Of a stretch of DNA of 35,403 nt, positions 18,056-25,289 are shown in pieces. Position 1 is the stretch's first letter, and every line of letters starts with the position of its first letter. The notes under the pieces are model-generated. The model was not told the DNA's origin. It saw only the letters and a list, made by a program, of their open reading frames with translations, and searched no databases. The stretch is from Mycobacterium intermedium. GTDB taxonomy: Bacteria; Actinomycetota; Actinomycetes; Mycobacteriales; Mycobacteriaceae. The stretch covers positions 1-35,403 of the forward strand of contig NZ_MVHT01000073.1 of NCBI RefSeq assembly GCF_002086275.1. Direction: 5' to 3'. Position numbers and translations under genes: made by a program.

Positions 18056-19585
18056 ATGGCGGTTCCCAGGCCCTCGATGTCGGACATCGAGGCAGCGGCC
18101 GAGCATTTCGGCTTTCAGCTCGACACCGACGCCCGGCAGTCCGTGTTGGCCTTCGTGCAGCAGATGCTGGGTACCTGCGACGTCATTGACAAGCTCTACG
18201 ACGAGGTTGCCCGCACGCCCACTTCCGACCGCAGCTATAACTTCCCGGCACCTGACGAAAATCCCCTGGGCGCTTGGTATGTCACTACCGACATCCGTTC
18301 GGACGTTGAGGGCCCCCTCTCCGGCCGCCAGGTCGCCGTCAAGGACAACATCGCCGTCGCCGGCGTCCCGATGATGAACGGATCGCGCGCGGTCGAGGGC
18401 TTCATCCCCGACCGCGACGCGACCGTGGTCGAGCGCCTGCTTGCCGCAGGGGCGAACATCGCCGGCAAAAGTGTCTGTGAGGACCTGTGCTATTCGGGGT
18501 CCAGCTTCACGTCCGCTACGGGGCCGGTGCGCAACCCGTGGGACACCACCCGAGAAACGGGCGGGTCCTCCAGTGGCAGCGCCGCACTCGTGGCCGCGGG
18601 CGCGGTGGATCTGGCCATCGGCGGTGACCAGGCGGGCTCGATTCGGATTCCGGCGTCACTGTGCGGGATCGTGGGGTTCAAGCCCACGTACGGTCTGGTG
18701 CCCTACACCGGCGCAATTCCGTTGGAGCGCACCATCGACCACCTGGGGCCCATGGCGCGCACCGTTTCGGATGCCGCGCTCTTACTCACCGTGCTCACGG
18801 GTCCCGACGGGTGGGATTCTCGACAGCCCTCGAAGCTACCTTCTCTCGACTATTCCGCGGCCCTCACCGGCGATGTCGCGGGCCTGCGGGTGGGCATCCT
18901 CACCGAGGGATTCGGGCATCGCCGTTCACAACCGGAAGTCGACGAAGTCGTGCGCAGCGCTGCCCACCGGTTCAGCGAAATCGGTTGCTCGGTAGGCGAA
19001 ATCAGCGTGCCTTGGCACGGAGGGGCACTGGCCCTGTCGGCCATCTTCTGCACCGAGGGTGGCGTCTACCAGATGTTGGAGGGCAACGGCAGCGGACTCG
19101 GTGCCGAGGGCCGCTACGACCCAGAACTGATGGCACACTTCGCAACTCAGCGGCGCGCCCATGCCGATCAACTGTCCGCCATCGTCAAGGCGACCGCTGT
19201 GGCCGGCCATTTCAGCCTCAACACGCTGGGCGGTTCCTATTACGCCAAAGCACGCAATCTGGTGCCGCATGCGCGCGCGGCGTACGACGACGCACTGGCC
19301 CGGTACGACGTGCTGGTCATGCCCACGACCCCGGCCACCGCCCAGCCGCTTCCCGATGATTTCACGTCGCTACACGCGGCTATCGGCAAGGCCGCCAATA
19401 CGGCGCCGTTGAACGTCACCGGCCACCCTGCGATCTCGGTTCCCGCCGGCCTGGTCGACGGACTGCCCGCCGGAATGATGATCGTGGGCAAACGGTTTGA
19501 CGATGCCACGGTATTGAACGTCGCGCACGCATTCGAATCCCTTTGTGGCGGATTCCCTTCCGCGAGCAGACGCAAAATCACATAA
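18056..19585 (+). CDS. Amidase-signature family hydrolase
   Basis: Enzyme of 509 residues that hydrolyses C-N amide bonds; the actual substrate cannot be read from sequence. The Ser-cisSer-Lys triad is present: Lys96 in AVKDNIA, the Gly/Ser-rich loop GGSSSGS with Ser171-173, and the nucleophile Ser195 in QAGSIRIPAS. The later segment GFKPTYGLVP is also typical. The ATG at 18056 was chosen because it follows a GGACGGGAG ribosome site; the open frame back to 17957 overlaps the repeat-protein gene and lacks family similarity. The last nine codons lie in the left arm of a terminator-like inverted repeat, so the C-terminus SASRRKIT is partly dictated by that element. It is probably in one unit with the repeat-protein gene. 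Confidence 0.88.
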   Translation: MAVPRPSMSDIEAAAEHFGFQLDTDARQSVLAFVQQMLGTCDVIDKLYDEVARTPTSDRSYNFPAPDENPLGAWYVTTDIRSDVEGPLSGRQVAVKDNIAVAGVPMMNGSRAVEGFIPDRDATVVERLLAAGANIAGKSVCEDLCYSGSSFTSATGPVRNPWDTTRETGGSSSGSAALVAAGAVDLAIGGDQAGSIRIPASLCGIVGFKPTYGLVPYTGAIPLERTIDHLGPMARTVSDAALLLTVLTGPDGWDSRQPSKLPSLDYSAALTGDVAGLRVGILTEGFGHRRSQPEVDEVVRSAAHRFSEIGCSVGEISVPWHGGALALSAIFCTEGGVYQMLEGNGSGLGAEGRYDPELMAHFATQRRAHADQLSAIVKATAVAGHFSLNTLGGSYYAKARNLVPHARAAYDDALARYDVLVMPTTPATAQPLPDDFTSLHAAIGKAANTAPLNVTGHPAISVPAGLVDGLPAGMMIVGKRFDDATVLNVAHAFESLCGGFPSASRRKIT

Positions 19586-19623
19586 AACAAAGGCTTTTTG
19601 GACGACTTTGCGTCTGCTCGCGG
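19560..19623. terminator. Mycobacterial inverted repeat, copy 1 (bidirectional terminator candidate)
   Basis: Perfect 17-bp arms, CCGCGAGCAGACGCAAA at 19560-19576 and its reverse complement at 19607-19623, enclose 30 nt. It lies between the convergent amidase and methyltransferase genes. The core GCGAGCAGACGC recurs at 20482-20541. I recall repeated intergenic terminators of M. tuberculosis (TRIT) with a similar look; that link is from memory. No T-run follows the stem. Confidence 0.7.
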
Positions 19624-19642
19624 TACTGGGTGCGGGCCCGGA

Positions 19643-20452
19643 TCAGGCGCGACAGAGGATCTCGCCGTTGGGGATGGCAAACCAGCCCTCCGGCGCGGCA
19701 GCCCAGGCGCGCCAGGCGGCCGAGATTTCCTCAAGCTCGGCGGCGGTGGCCAGGCCCGAGTCGAGCAGCTGGCGACTCAAGTCCGACCGCAGGATCCGGT
19801 CGGCCCACATGCCACCCCACCAGTCGCGAGTTTCGTCGGTCGCGAAGCACCACATGCTGCCGGTGGGCGTGATGTTGGTAAATCCGGCCTGCTGGGCCCA
19901 GGACAGCAGTCGTCGGCCGGCATCCGGTTCACCGCCGTTCGCCCGTGCGGCCCGTTGGTACAGCTCGAGCCAGCGATCCAGCGGGGCCAGCCGCGGGTAC
20001 CAGATGAACCCGGCGTAGTCGGCATCTCGTACCGCCACGATCCCGCCCGGCACACACACCCGGCGCATCTCCCGAAGTGCCTGAACCGGATCGGCGACAT
20101 GCTGCAACACCTGGTGGGCGTGGACGACGTCGAAGGTGCCGTCGGGGAGGTCGAGCGCATGGACGTCCGAGGTGACGAAGTCGATGTTGGACACATTGCG
20201 CCGCTGTGCTTCGGCGCGGGCCAGGTCGAGGGCCTCGGCGGTTCGCTCAACGGCCGTCACCGATCCGGGTGCCACCCGGGTGGCCAGATCCACCGTGATA
20301 GTGCCTGGGCCGCAACCGATATCGAGCACCTTTAGTCCCGCCTTCAAGTGGGGCAGCAGGTAGGCCGCGGAATCTTCGGCGGTGCGGCGCCGGTGACTGC
20401 GCAACACCGACTCGTGGTGTCCGTGCGTGTAGGTCGCTCGTGGTTCGGTCAC
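19643..20452 (-). CDS. Class I SAM-dependent methyltransferase
   Basis: Protein of 269 residues of the UbiE/Methyltransf_11 type. Motif I reads VLDIGCGPGTITVDLA, with an acidic residue in the next strand (VERTAEAL) and a motif near VVHAHQVLQHVADP that is typical of this family. It transfers a methyl group from S-adenosylmethionine to a small-molecule acceptor; which one is unknown. The GTG at 20452 (VTEPRATYTHGHH) is the best start because conserved sequence begins there. The frame stays open to 20944, but that part overlaps the dipeptidase gene and the second inverted repeat. The gene runs convergent with the amidase and downstream of the dipeptidase, separated from it by the terminator-like repeat, so it is probably transcribed on its own. 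Confidence 0.85.
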   Translation of the reverse strand: MTEPRATYTHGHHESVLRSHRRRTAEDSAAYLLPHLKAGLKVLDIGCGPGTITVDLATRVAPGSVTAVERTAEALDLARAEAQRRNVSNIDFVTSDVHALDLPDGTFDVVHAHQVLQHVADPVQALREMRRVCVPGGIVAVRDADYAGFIWYPRLAPLDRWLELYQRAARANGGEPDAGRRLLSWAQQAGFTNITPTGSMWCFATDETRDWWGGMWADRILRSDLSRQLLDSGLATAAELEEISAAWRAWAAAPEGWFAIPNGEILCRA

Positions 20453-20482
20453 GGCGTCCAGCTTAACGCCACCCCGGTCCGG

Positions 20483-20540
20483 CGAGCAGACGCGAAAGCC
20501 CCTAAGAGAGGCAAATTTTGGGGGCTTGCGCGTCTGCTCG
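20483..20540. terminator. Mycobacterial inverted repeat, copy 2 (terminator candidate)
   Basis: Arms of 20 nt (20483-20502 and 20521-20540) pair at 19 of 20 positions around an 18-nt loop. They share the GCGAGCAGACGC core with copy 1. It follows the stop of the dipeptidase gene and precedes the start of the methyltransferase gene, as a terminator for the former would. Confidence 0.7.
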
Positions 20541-20556
20541 CGGGAAGAGGGTGAGG

Positions 20557-21357
20557 CTAGTTGACCGGCACGTTGAGGATCGGTCGGTTTTCGTAGGCCC
20601 CGGGACCGTCGAAGTGCCACCACTCCCCCGAGTACACGGCCAAGCCGCCATGGTTCATCGCCTCCCGCAGCCGGGCTCGATTCGCCTGGGCCGCCGCGCT
20701 CACGTCTTGAGTCGCGTAAGCGTTTGCCCGCGAGGAGAAATCGTCGAAATCCGTGCCCATGTCGGCCAGGCACAATCCGCTCACCACGCGCTCGGGCGGA
20801 CACTGTTGCTGCGGACTGGCGAAGGTCACATCCACCGAACGACCGGCCTCGTGACTGTGGGCATACGGACCCGGGCGCGCCACCCACGCCGGGTTTGGCA
20901 CCACGTTGAACATCTTGACCTGGACATCGTGCGGGCGATAGCAATCCCAGAAGGCGAGCACCTGACCCTGCGGCCGCAGCACCGACGCGGCAACTTCCAA
21001 GCCGCGCGCCATCGACTGATGCACCAGGCAGCGCGCGTCGGACGGGTACAGCTGAGTGTGGGTGAAATTGTTGGTCGTTGCATAGCGCAGGTCGATCACC
21101 GCGTCGGGCACCACGCTTCGAACGTCGACGAATCCCGCCTGGCGCGCGGCATCGCTCACCGGCGGCACCGCCGGATAGGCCGGGGCGGTGGTATTCACCG
21201 GCCGCACGGCCACCGACGTCGGGATCGCTGAATCCAGTTTCGGCTCAGGCAATTCCGCGCGAACCGCACCCCAGGCACCGACCGCGACCAGCAGCGCCGT
21301 GACCGTAAGCTGCAGGAGTTTGCTCCCATGATGCATCGGCTCATTGTCTCGCCTCAT
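20557..21357 (-). CDS. Exported VanX-like D-Ala-D-Ala dipeptidase (peptidase M15D)
   Basis: Zinc peptidase of about 266 residues. It has the VanX/DdpX signatures: VVPDAVIDLRYATTNNF, the zinc motif SHEAGRSVDV (His and Asp ligands) and the EWWHFD motif with catalytic Glu and third ligand His. This family splits D-Ala-D-Ala, the dipeptide used for peptidoglycan side chains. Unlike cytoplasmic VanX, it begins with a basic start and a hydrophobic stretch (LLQLTVTALLVAVGAW) ending VRA, which looks like a signal peptide or anchor, so it probably acts outside the membrane on wall fragments. The start is uncertain: ATG at 21357, ATG at 21336 and GTG at 21381 are all possible, and none has a strong ribosome site. 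It is not linked to vanH/vanA-type genes, so vancomycin resistance is not implied. Confidence 0.83.
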   Translation of the reverse strand: MRRDNEPMHHGSKLLQLTVTALLVAVGAWGAVRAELPEPKLDSAIPTSVAVRPVNTTAPAYPAVPPVSDAARQAGFVDVRSVVPDAVIDLRYATTNNFTHTQLYPSDARCLVHQSMARGLEVAASVLRPQGQVLAFWDCYRPHDVQVKMFNVVPNPAWVARPGPYAHSHEAGRSVDVTFASPQQQCPPERVVSGLCLADMGTDFDDFSSRANAYATQDVSAAAQANRARLREAMNHGGLAVYSGEWWHFDGPGAYENRPILNVPVN

Positions 21358-21512
21358 CGGACCGGACGCCCGCAGCGCCACGGTTCCATGGGCGTGGTCG
21401 CCGTCAAGTGTTCTGACTCATCCAGTGCGCGAGCATGTAGCCGGGAATGTAGCTAGCCAAGAGCGTGCCACCTCGACCGCGCCCGCCGGACTCGAGAATG
21501 CCGCCGACTCGG

Positions 21513-21860
21513 TTACGCGGCGGGCCTCAACGCTGCGAGCAGATCGTCGGGTAGGGGCATCGGCGTCATGAGTCCGACCGTCGCACGACCGGTATTGCCT
21601 TCGGGGAAGCGACCGGTCAAGGATCCGGGCGCAGCGAGGACGATGCGTACGACCTGACCGATCGCCTCGCGCCGGTCATGTTGGCGCAGAGCCAGATTCA
21701 ACATTGCGAAGTGGTTGCGAGTATGCAGCCAGGCCGCGGGCTGGGACAGGATGTGCGCGCGTTCCAGGTGATACCACCGCGCATCGCCCGTATCTGCCCG
21801 GGCCGCGGCGGCCATTTCGCGCTGGTACAACTCGCGGGCTGCGGGGCTCAGCTTGGCCAT
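21513..21860 (-). CDS. DUF3703 family protein
   Basis: Protein of 115 residues. The sequence WYHLERAHILSQPAAWLHTRNHFAMLNLALRQHDRREAIGQ-type core fits the uncharacterised DUF3703 family, mainly helical with several conserved His residues (His in LERAHI, WLHTRNHF). No function is established that I know of. The start at 21860 is supported by a good ribosome site GAGGAGG about eight bases upstream; the open frame to 22241 is an antisense artefact. An AT-rich palindrome lies 37-54 nt upstream of the start. The His-rich core and operator suggest a metal- or stress-responsive gene, but that is inference. Confidence 0.8.
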   Translation of the reverse strand: MAKLSPAARELYQREMAAAARADTGDARWYHLERAHILSQPAAWLHTRNHFAMLNLALRQHDRREAIGQVVRIVLAAPGSLTGRFPEGNTGRATVGLMTPMPLPDDLLAALRPAA

Positions 21861-21896
21861 ACCAACCCTCCTCGGGCAGTTCGAGATGATATATGC

Positions 21897-21914
21897 GTAT
21901 ATACTAATATATAC
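21897..21914. promoter_or_regulatory. AT-rich palindrome, candidate operator for the DUF3703 gene
   Basis: GTATATACTAATATATAC is self-complementary at 16 of 18 positions, within a 35-nt AT block in an otherwise GC-rich region. Its position 37-54 nt before the DUF3703 start fits an operator or promoter overlap. The regulator is not in the window. Confidence 0.5.
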
Positions 21915-21958
21915 ATGCATCGGCCGGTCAAGCGGGTGGGAGCCGGGTTTCTGACGAA

Positions 21959-23122
21959 TCAACGAGGTGGCCAGTGCCACGGCGGCTGGTCGAGGACGCC
22001 CTGGCCCACGATCCGCGTCTCCCCCAGTTCCTTCGTCAGGCGCATCGTGTGCACGTCGCCGGCTTCCTGCAACGCCGCGACGAGTGCTTCCGAATGAGTC
22101 ACGACGATGAGTTGACTGTTTTCGGCCGCGGTGGCGATCAGTGCCGCCAAGGCGGGCAACAGCTCCGGGTGCAAACTCGTCTCGGGCTCGTTGAGCACCA
22201 ACAGCTGCGGCGGGCGCGGGGTGAGCAGGGCCGCCGTCCACAACAGGTAACGCAGCGTGCCGTCGGAAAGCTCGGCGGCACCCAGCGGGCGCAGCATCCC
22301 AGGTTGGTGCAACGCCAATTCGAAACGCCCGTTGGCGCTTTCGACGTCGACCCGGCTGCCGGGAAAAGCACTGTCAATTGCCTCGTCGAGGGCGGCGGCG
22401 TCGCCAATCTCGCGAATCGTCTGTAAGGCGGCGGCCAGGTCTGCGCCGTCATGCCCCAAAACTGTTGTGCGCGTGCCTATTCTGCTCTGCCGCGCCGGCG
22501 CGTCGGCGTCGGTGCGCAGATGGTCGTAGAAGCGCCAGTCGCGGATTCGTTCGCGCAACTGGATCAGTTCAGGTGCGCGGATCGGGTCGGCCAATTCACT
22601 GAGCATTGAGTCGAATGGCCGCAGCGCATCGGTCATGATGTGCCAGTTCCCGTCGCCGTCGCATACCCGGGCGGTCGGCCCGCCCCGATCGGCAATCACT
22701 GTGGCCTTGCGCCAGACCGGGCCGACCCATATCGCCTCGACTTTGATCTCGGGATCGAACCCGAACGCTGTGCGACCGGCAACCGGCAGGCCAAGGTCCA
22801 TGGCATAACCGAAATCGTCCGCGGCGAAGCCGAGCTTCAAACTCACCGACTCGGTGCGCACCGTCCCCTGCACAGGCCGGCGGCCTTGGCGCACCGATTT
22901 TCCGATGACGGCCGGGCCGGCCCACATGGTCGAGCTCAACCCGCCCTCGCGCGCCAACGCAGCCACCGCGCCGTTGCGGGCGGAGTCGGCCAGCAGGCGC
23001 AGTGACCGGTAAAGGTTGGATTTGCCGCTGCCGTTGGGGCCGGTGATGACGTTGAGCCGACGCAGCGGAAGCACTACCTGCCGCAGCGACCGGTAGTTCT
23101 CCACCGCGACCGTCGACAGCAC
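21959..23122 (-). CDS. Stand-alone AAA ATPase, RecF/OLD-like
   Basis: Protein of 387 residues with the ABC-type ATPase fold used by RecF, SMC and OLD proteins. The N-terminal start MLSTVAVENYRSLR leads into Walker A GPNGSGKS (Lys34). The signature motif ELSDGTLR, Walker B LLVLNEPE and a switch His in VTHS lie in the last third. The middle is too short for a long coiled coil, and no TOPRIM nuclease domain follows, so it is an AAA_21/AAA_15-type lone ATPase. Such proteins occur in DNA repair, and in phage defence with a partner, but no nuclease gene sits next to it. It is divergent from the TetR gene (83-nt gap). The specific role is unknown. Confidence 0.83.
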   Translation of the reverse strand: MLSTVAVENYRSLRQVVLPLRRLNVITGPNGSGKSNLYRSLRLLADSARNGAVAALAREGGLSSTMWAGPAVIGKSVRQGRRPVQGTVRTESVSLKLGFAADDFGYAMDLGLPVAGRTAFGFDPEIKVEAIWVGPVWRKATVIADRGGPTARVCDGDGNWHIMTDALRPFDSMLSELADPIRAPELIQLRERIRDWRFYDHLRTDADAPARQSRIGTRTTVLGHDGADLAAALQTIREIGDAAALDEAIDSAFPGSRVDVESANGRFELALHQPGMLRPLGAAELSDGTLRYLLWTAALLTPRPPQLLVLNEPETSLHPELLPALAALIATAAENSQLIVVTHSEALVAALQEAGDVHTMRLTKELGETRIVGQGVLDQPPWHWPPR

Positions 23123-23205
23123 GTCGCCACGCTATTCCATGGCCGCTTGATGCCCCACGGCCGCCGTCGATCGACCCACGACCGCCCCGGGGTTAGAGTC
23201 GCGAC

Positions 23206-23772
23206 GTGCCCAAGATCAGCGCCGCGTCGGTCGGAGAGCACCGCGAGCAGGTCCAGCGGCGGGTCTTCGAGGCCTTCGCCAGCCTGATGGCGGAACAGAG
23301 CTTCGATGCCATCACGATGGCCCAGCTCGCGGCCGCGGCGGGCATCGGGCGCACGGCGATCTACCACCACTTCGCCGACAAGGAGGCGGTGGTCGTCGCG
23401 TTCGCATCACACGAAACGAGCCGCTACATTGACGAATTGCGCGCCACTCTGCAGGGAATCGACGACCCGGTCGAGCGACTGAAGATTTACATCAACCATC
23501 AGCTCGACGCCGGTCATCAGTTTCATATCGGTCTGGGTCCGCAGCTTTACGGCGCGCTCTCGCGCGACACCTTCCGCGCCATCCGCGAGCACGTGATGGC
23601 GATCGAGGACGTGTTGCGCGACATCTTGGCCAGTGGCGCGAGCACGGGACAGTTCGTCATCGAGGACGTTGCCACCACGATTTCGTTGATCCATGCCTGT
23701 CTCGCGCCCCGCGACCTCCCGGTCGATGCGGTGGAGCGGTTTGTGCTGCGCGCGCTGCGGGGAACACGGTAG
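23206..23772 (+). CDS. TetR-family transcriptional regulator
   Basis: Protein of 188 residues starting at a GTG. The N-terminal DNA-binding domain is clear: TMAQLAAAAGIGRTAIYHHFADKE-type helix-turn-helix near residues 28-52. The rest is a ligand-binding helical domain that I cannot assign to a specific ligand. It lies 94 nt upstream of the heme oxygenase gene in the same direction, with two palindromes in the gap, so it most likely represses that gene and perhaps responds to heme or a breakdown product. The divergent ATPase gene could share its promoter region. Confidence 0.9.
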   Translation: MPKISAASVGEHREQVQRRVFEAFASLMAEQSFDAITMAQLAAAAGIGRTAIYHHFADKEAVVVAFASHETSRYIDELRATLQGIDDPVERLKIYINHQLDAGHQFHIGLGPQLYGALSRDTFRAIREHVMAIEDVLRDILASGASTGQFVIEDVATTISLIHACLAPRDLPVDAVERFVLRALRGTR

Positions 23773-23802
23773 GGCGACCCGGTGGACGTTGTGCTAGTTT
23801 CT

Positions 23803-23837
23803 TGACAATCTGTCAGTATCGTTTTGACAACTTGTCA
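23803..23837. promoter_or_regulatory. Twin palindromic operators before the heme oxygenase gene
   Basis: Two copies of TGACA-N3-TGTCA, TGACAATCTGTCA (23803-23815) and TGACAACTTGTCA (23825-23837), lie 22 bp apart centre to centre, about two helix turns. They overlap TTGACA elements that could be -35 boxes. The natural reader is the TetR protein encoded just upstream. Confidence 0.78.
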
Positions 23838-23866
23838 GGGCTTCCGTCGACTGTTAGGAGCACGGC

Positions 23867-24517
23867 ATGACTTCCCGCACCGCCGAGGCCATTCGGCCTC
23901 TCTCTGTTGCGATGAAGGAAGGTTCGGCGACCGAACATGACGACGCGGAAAACTCCTCGTTCGTGACCGAGCTGCTTTCCGGCCGAGTCAACGAGCGTGG
24001 TTACGCGGACTACCTGCGGCGATTGCGGGTGGTGTATCAGGCGTTGGAGGACGCTGTCCGGGCCCGGCGCGATGACCCGCTCGTGGCCGCCGTCTACGAC
24101 CCGGCGCTGGAGCGCTTGTCAGCGATCGACGCCGACCTGGACCATTGGGCGCCCGGCGCAGACCACGATGTCGAATCACCCGCCGCCGCGGCCTACCGCG
24201 ACCGCATCGCGAGCGCGTCGTGGGGCGGTGCGCTGGTGGCCCATCACTACACGCGCTACCTCGGCGACCTCTCGGGTGGCCAGGCGATCGGCAAGATTCT
24301 GGACCGCACCTTCGGTCTGGCTGGTGCCGGACTGGCGTTCTACGAATTCCCGATGCGGTCAAAGCCCTACAAGGATTCCTACCGCGCCCGTCTCGACGGC
24401 CTTGACCTCGACGCCGAGGAAATCGATCGCGCGGTCGACGAGGTGAAAGTCGCGTTCGGCCTCAACCAGGCGTTGTTCGCCGAACTCGGCAAGAACTTGT
24501 CTGACTACCAGCGCTAG
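23867..24517 (+). CDS. hmuO: Heme oxygenase (biliverdin-forming, HmuO type)
   Basis: Protein of 216 residues that opens the heme ring, normally giving biliverdin, CO and free iron. The N-terminal helix carries the proximal heme ligand, His24 in TEHDDAE, and the distal helix has the family motif RYLGDLSGGQAIGKIL. Length and layout match HmuO of Corynebacterium diphtheriae. The ATG at 23867 has a TAGGAG ribosome site seven bases upstream. Its purpose is probably iron gain from heme or heme detoxification, which fits the nearby siderophore operon in theme but not in transcription. M. tuberculosis is known to use a different enzyme, MhuD. Twin operators in front suggest control by the adjacent TetR protein. 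Confidence 0.92.
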   Translation: MTSRTAEAIRPLSVAMKEGSATEHDDAENSSFVTELLSGRVNERGYADYLRRLRVVYQALEDAVRARRDDPLVAAVYDPALERLSAIDADLDHWAPGADHDVESPAAAAYRDRIASASWGGALVAHHYTRYLGDLSGGQAIGKILDRTFGLAGAGLAFYEFPMRSKPYKDSYRARLDGLDLDAEEIDRAVDEVKVAFGLNQALFAELGKNLSDYQR

Positions 24518-24600
24518 TCACTGGCGCATCGCCCGAGAGGCGTAACGGGAAGTAATGAGGAGTGTGTGGGCTCCGGTCGGTCCCAGACCCCGCTCGGGCA

Positions 24601-24948
24601 CTACCCGATGGAACGCACTTTGCGCTTGTTGAGGAATTCCGCCCACGATGACACGTCGGGGTGCTGCTTGAGCAGTGCTCGGCGCTGGCGCTCCGTCAGG
24701 CCGCCCCAGACGCCGTACTCGACCTGGTTGTCCAGCGCGTCCGCCGCGCATTCCTTCATCACTGGGCAGTGCCGGCAGATCGACGCGGCCTGCCGTTGCG
24801 CCGCACCCTGCACAAACAGCAGGTCGGGGTCTGCGCTCGTGCACAGCCCTTGCTGAACCCAGGCACGATCCTCCGCCTGCACCGCACGCATGGGTTTGTT
24901 AGCCGGTACCAGGCTCAATCGACGCGTCGCCGGCCGCGCTTCCGACAC
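24601..24948 (-). CDS. whiB4: WhiB4-like Fe-S regulator
   Basis: WhiB family protein of 115 residues. Four Cys, at 36, 58, 61 and 67 (LC, CRHC, EC), bind a [4Fe-4S] cluster, and GVWGG follows. The segments RHCPVM and CAADALDN, and the ending ERQRRALLKQHP, closely resemble M. tuberculosis WhiB4, a redox-sensing DNA-binding protein. I chose the GTG at 24948, preceded by GAAGGGA, because WhiB4 begins at this point; the open frame to 25011 adds unlike sequence. In M. tuberculosis whiB4 lies next to ponA2, which is absent here. It could therefore be a paralog or a moved copy. It converges on the heme oxygenase gene with an 83-nt gap. Confidence 0.85.
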   Translation of the reverse strand: MSEARPATRRLSLVPANKPMRAVQAEDRAWVQQGLCTSADPDLLFVQGAAQRQAASICRHCPVMKECAADALDNQVEYGVWGGLTERQRRALLKQHPDVSSWAEFLNKRKVRSIG

Positions 24949-25289
24949 GAGTTTGTTCCCTTCGTCCCCGGCTGTGGCGCACAGCCGTCCTGCCCCTGTG
25001 GTGTCCATCACCTTGCCACGCCGGTGTGACCCGAAACTCCCCCGCGCCTAAGTTAGCTGGTAGAGCCAACTCTTGCAATTCGTTTGGGACGGACGTACCG
25101 CATCGCGGTGCCGTCAGGCCGCGCTCTATCGTGACCCGCCAGCTGGGAATTGCCTGGACAAAGCCTGCTCTGCGGATTGTCGCCGGACCGCCACGGCCTC
25201 GGCGTGAGATGTTTCACAACGGGGCCACAACGGGGTCACAAGGCGGTCAACAAGGGGCCACAAGGGGGCCATGAGGGGGAGGGAACCGC
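24949..25289. other. Intergenic region between whiB4-like and PE genes
   Basis: 341 nt of divergent intergenic DNA that should hold both promoters. The first 260 nt show no clear gene. The last part contains the 11-bp tandem repeat (25215-25280) and the purine-rich ribosome site before the PE start. The small open frame at 25026-25274 has no support. Confidence 0.7.
25215..25280 (+). repeat. 11-bp tandem repeat, six units, just before the PE gene
   Basis: Consecutive 11-bp units CACAACGGGGC, CACAACGGGGT, CACAAGGCGGT, CAACAAGGGGC, CACAAGGGGGC and CATGAGGGGGA. The last overlaps the ribosome site region, ten bases before the ATG. The repeated G-runs could form a G-quadruplex. Confidence 0.85.

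Noticed and set aside
17455..18087. N-terminal extension of the mutase rich in VDVD repeats
   Set aside because: It is the antisense reading of the 9-residue repeat gene; mutase similarity begins just after the ATG at 17454.
20453..20944. N-terminal extension of the methyltransferase
   Set aside because: It overlaps the dipeptidase gene and the inverted repeat and has no methyltransferase-like content.
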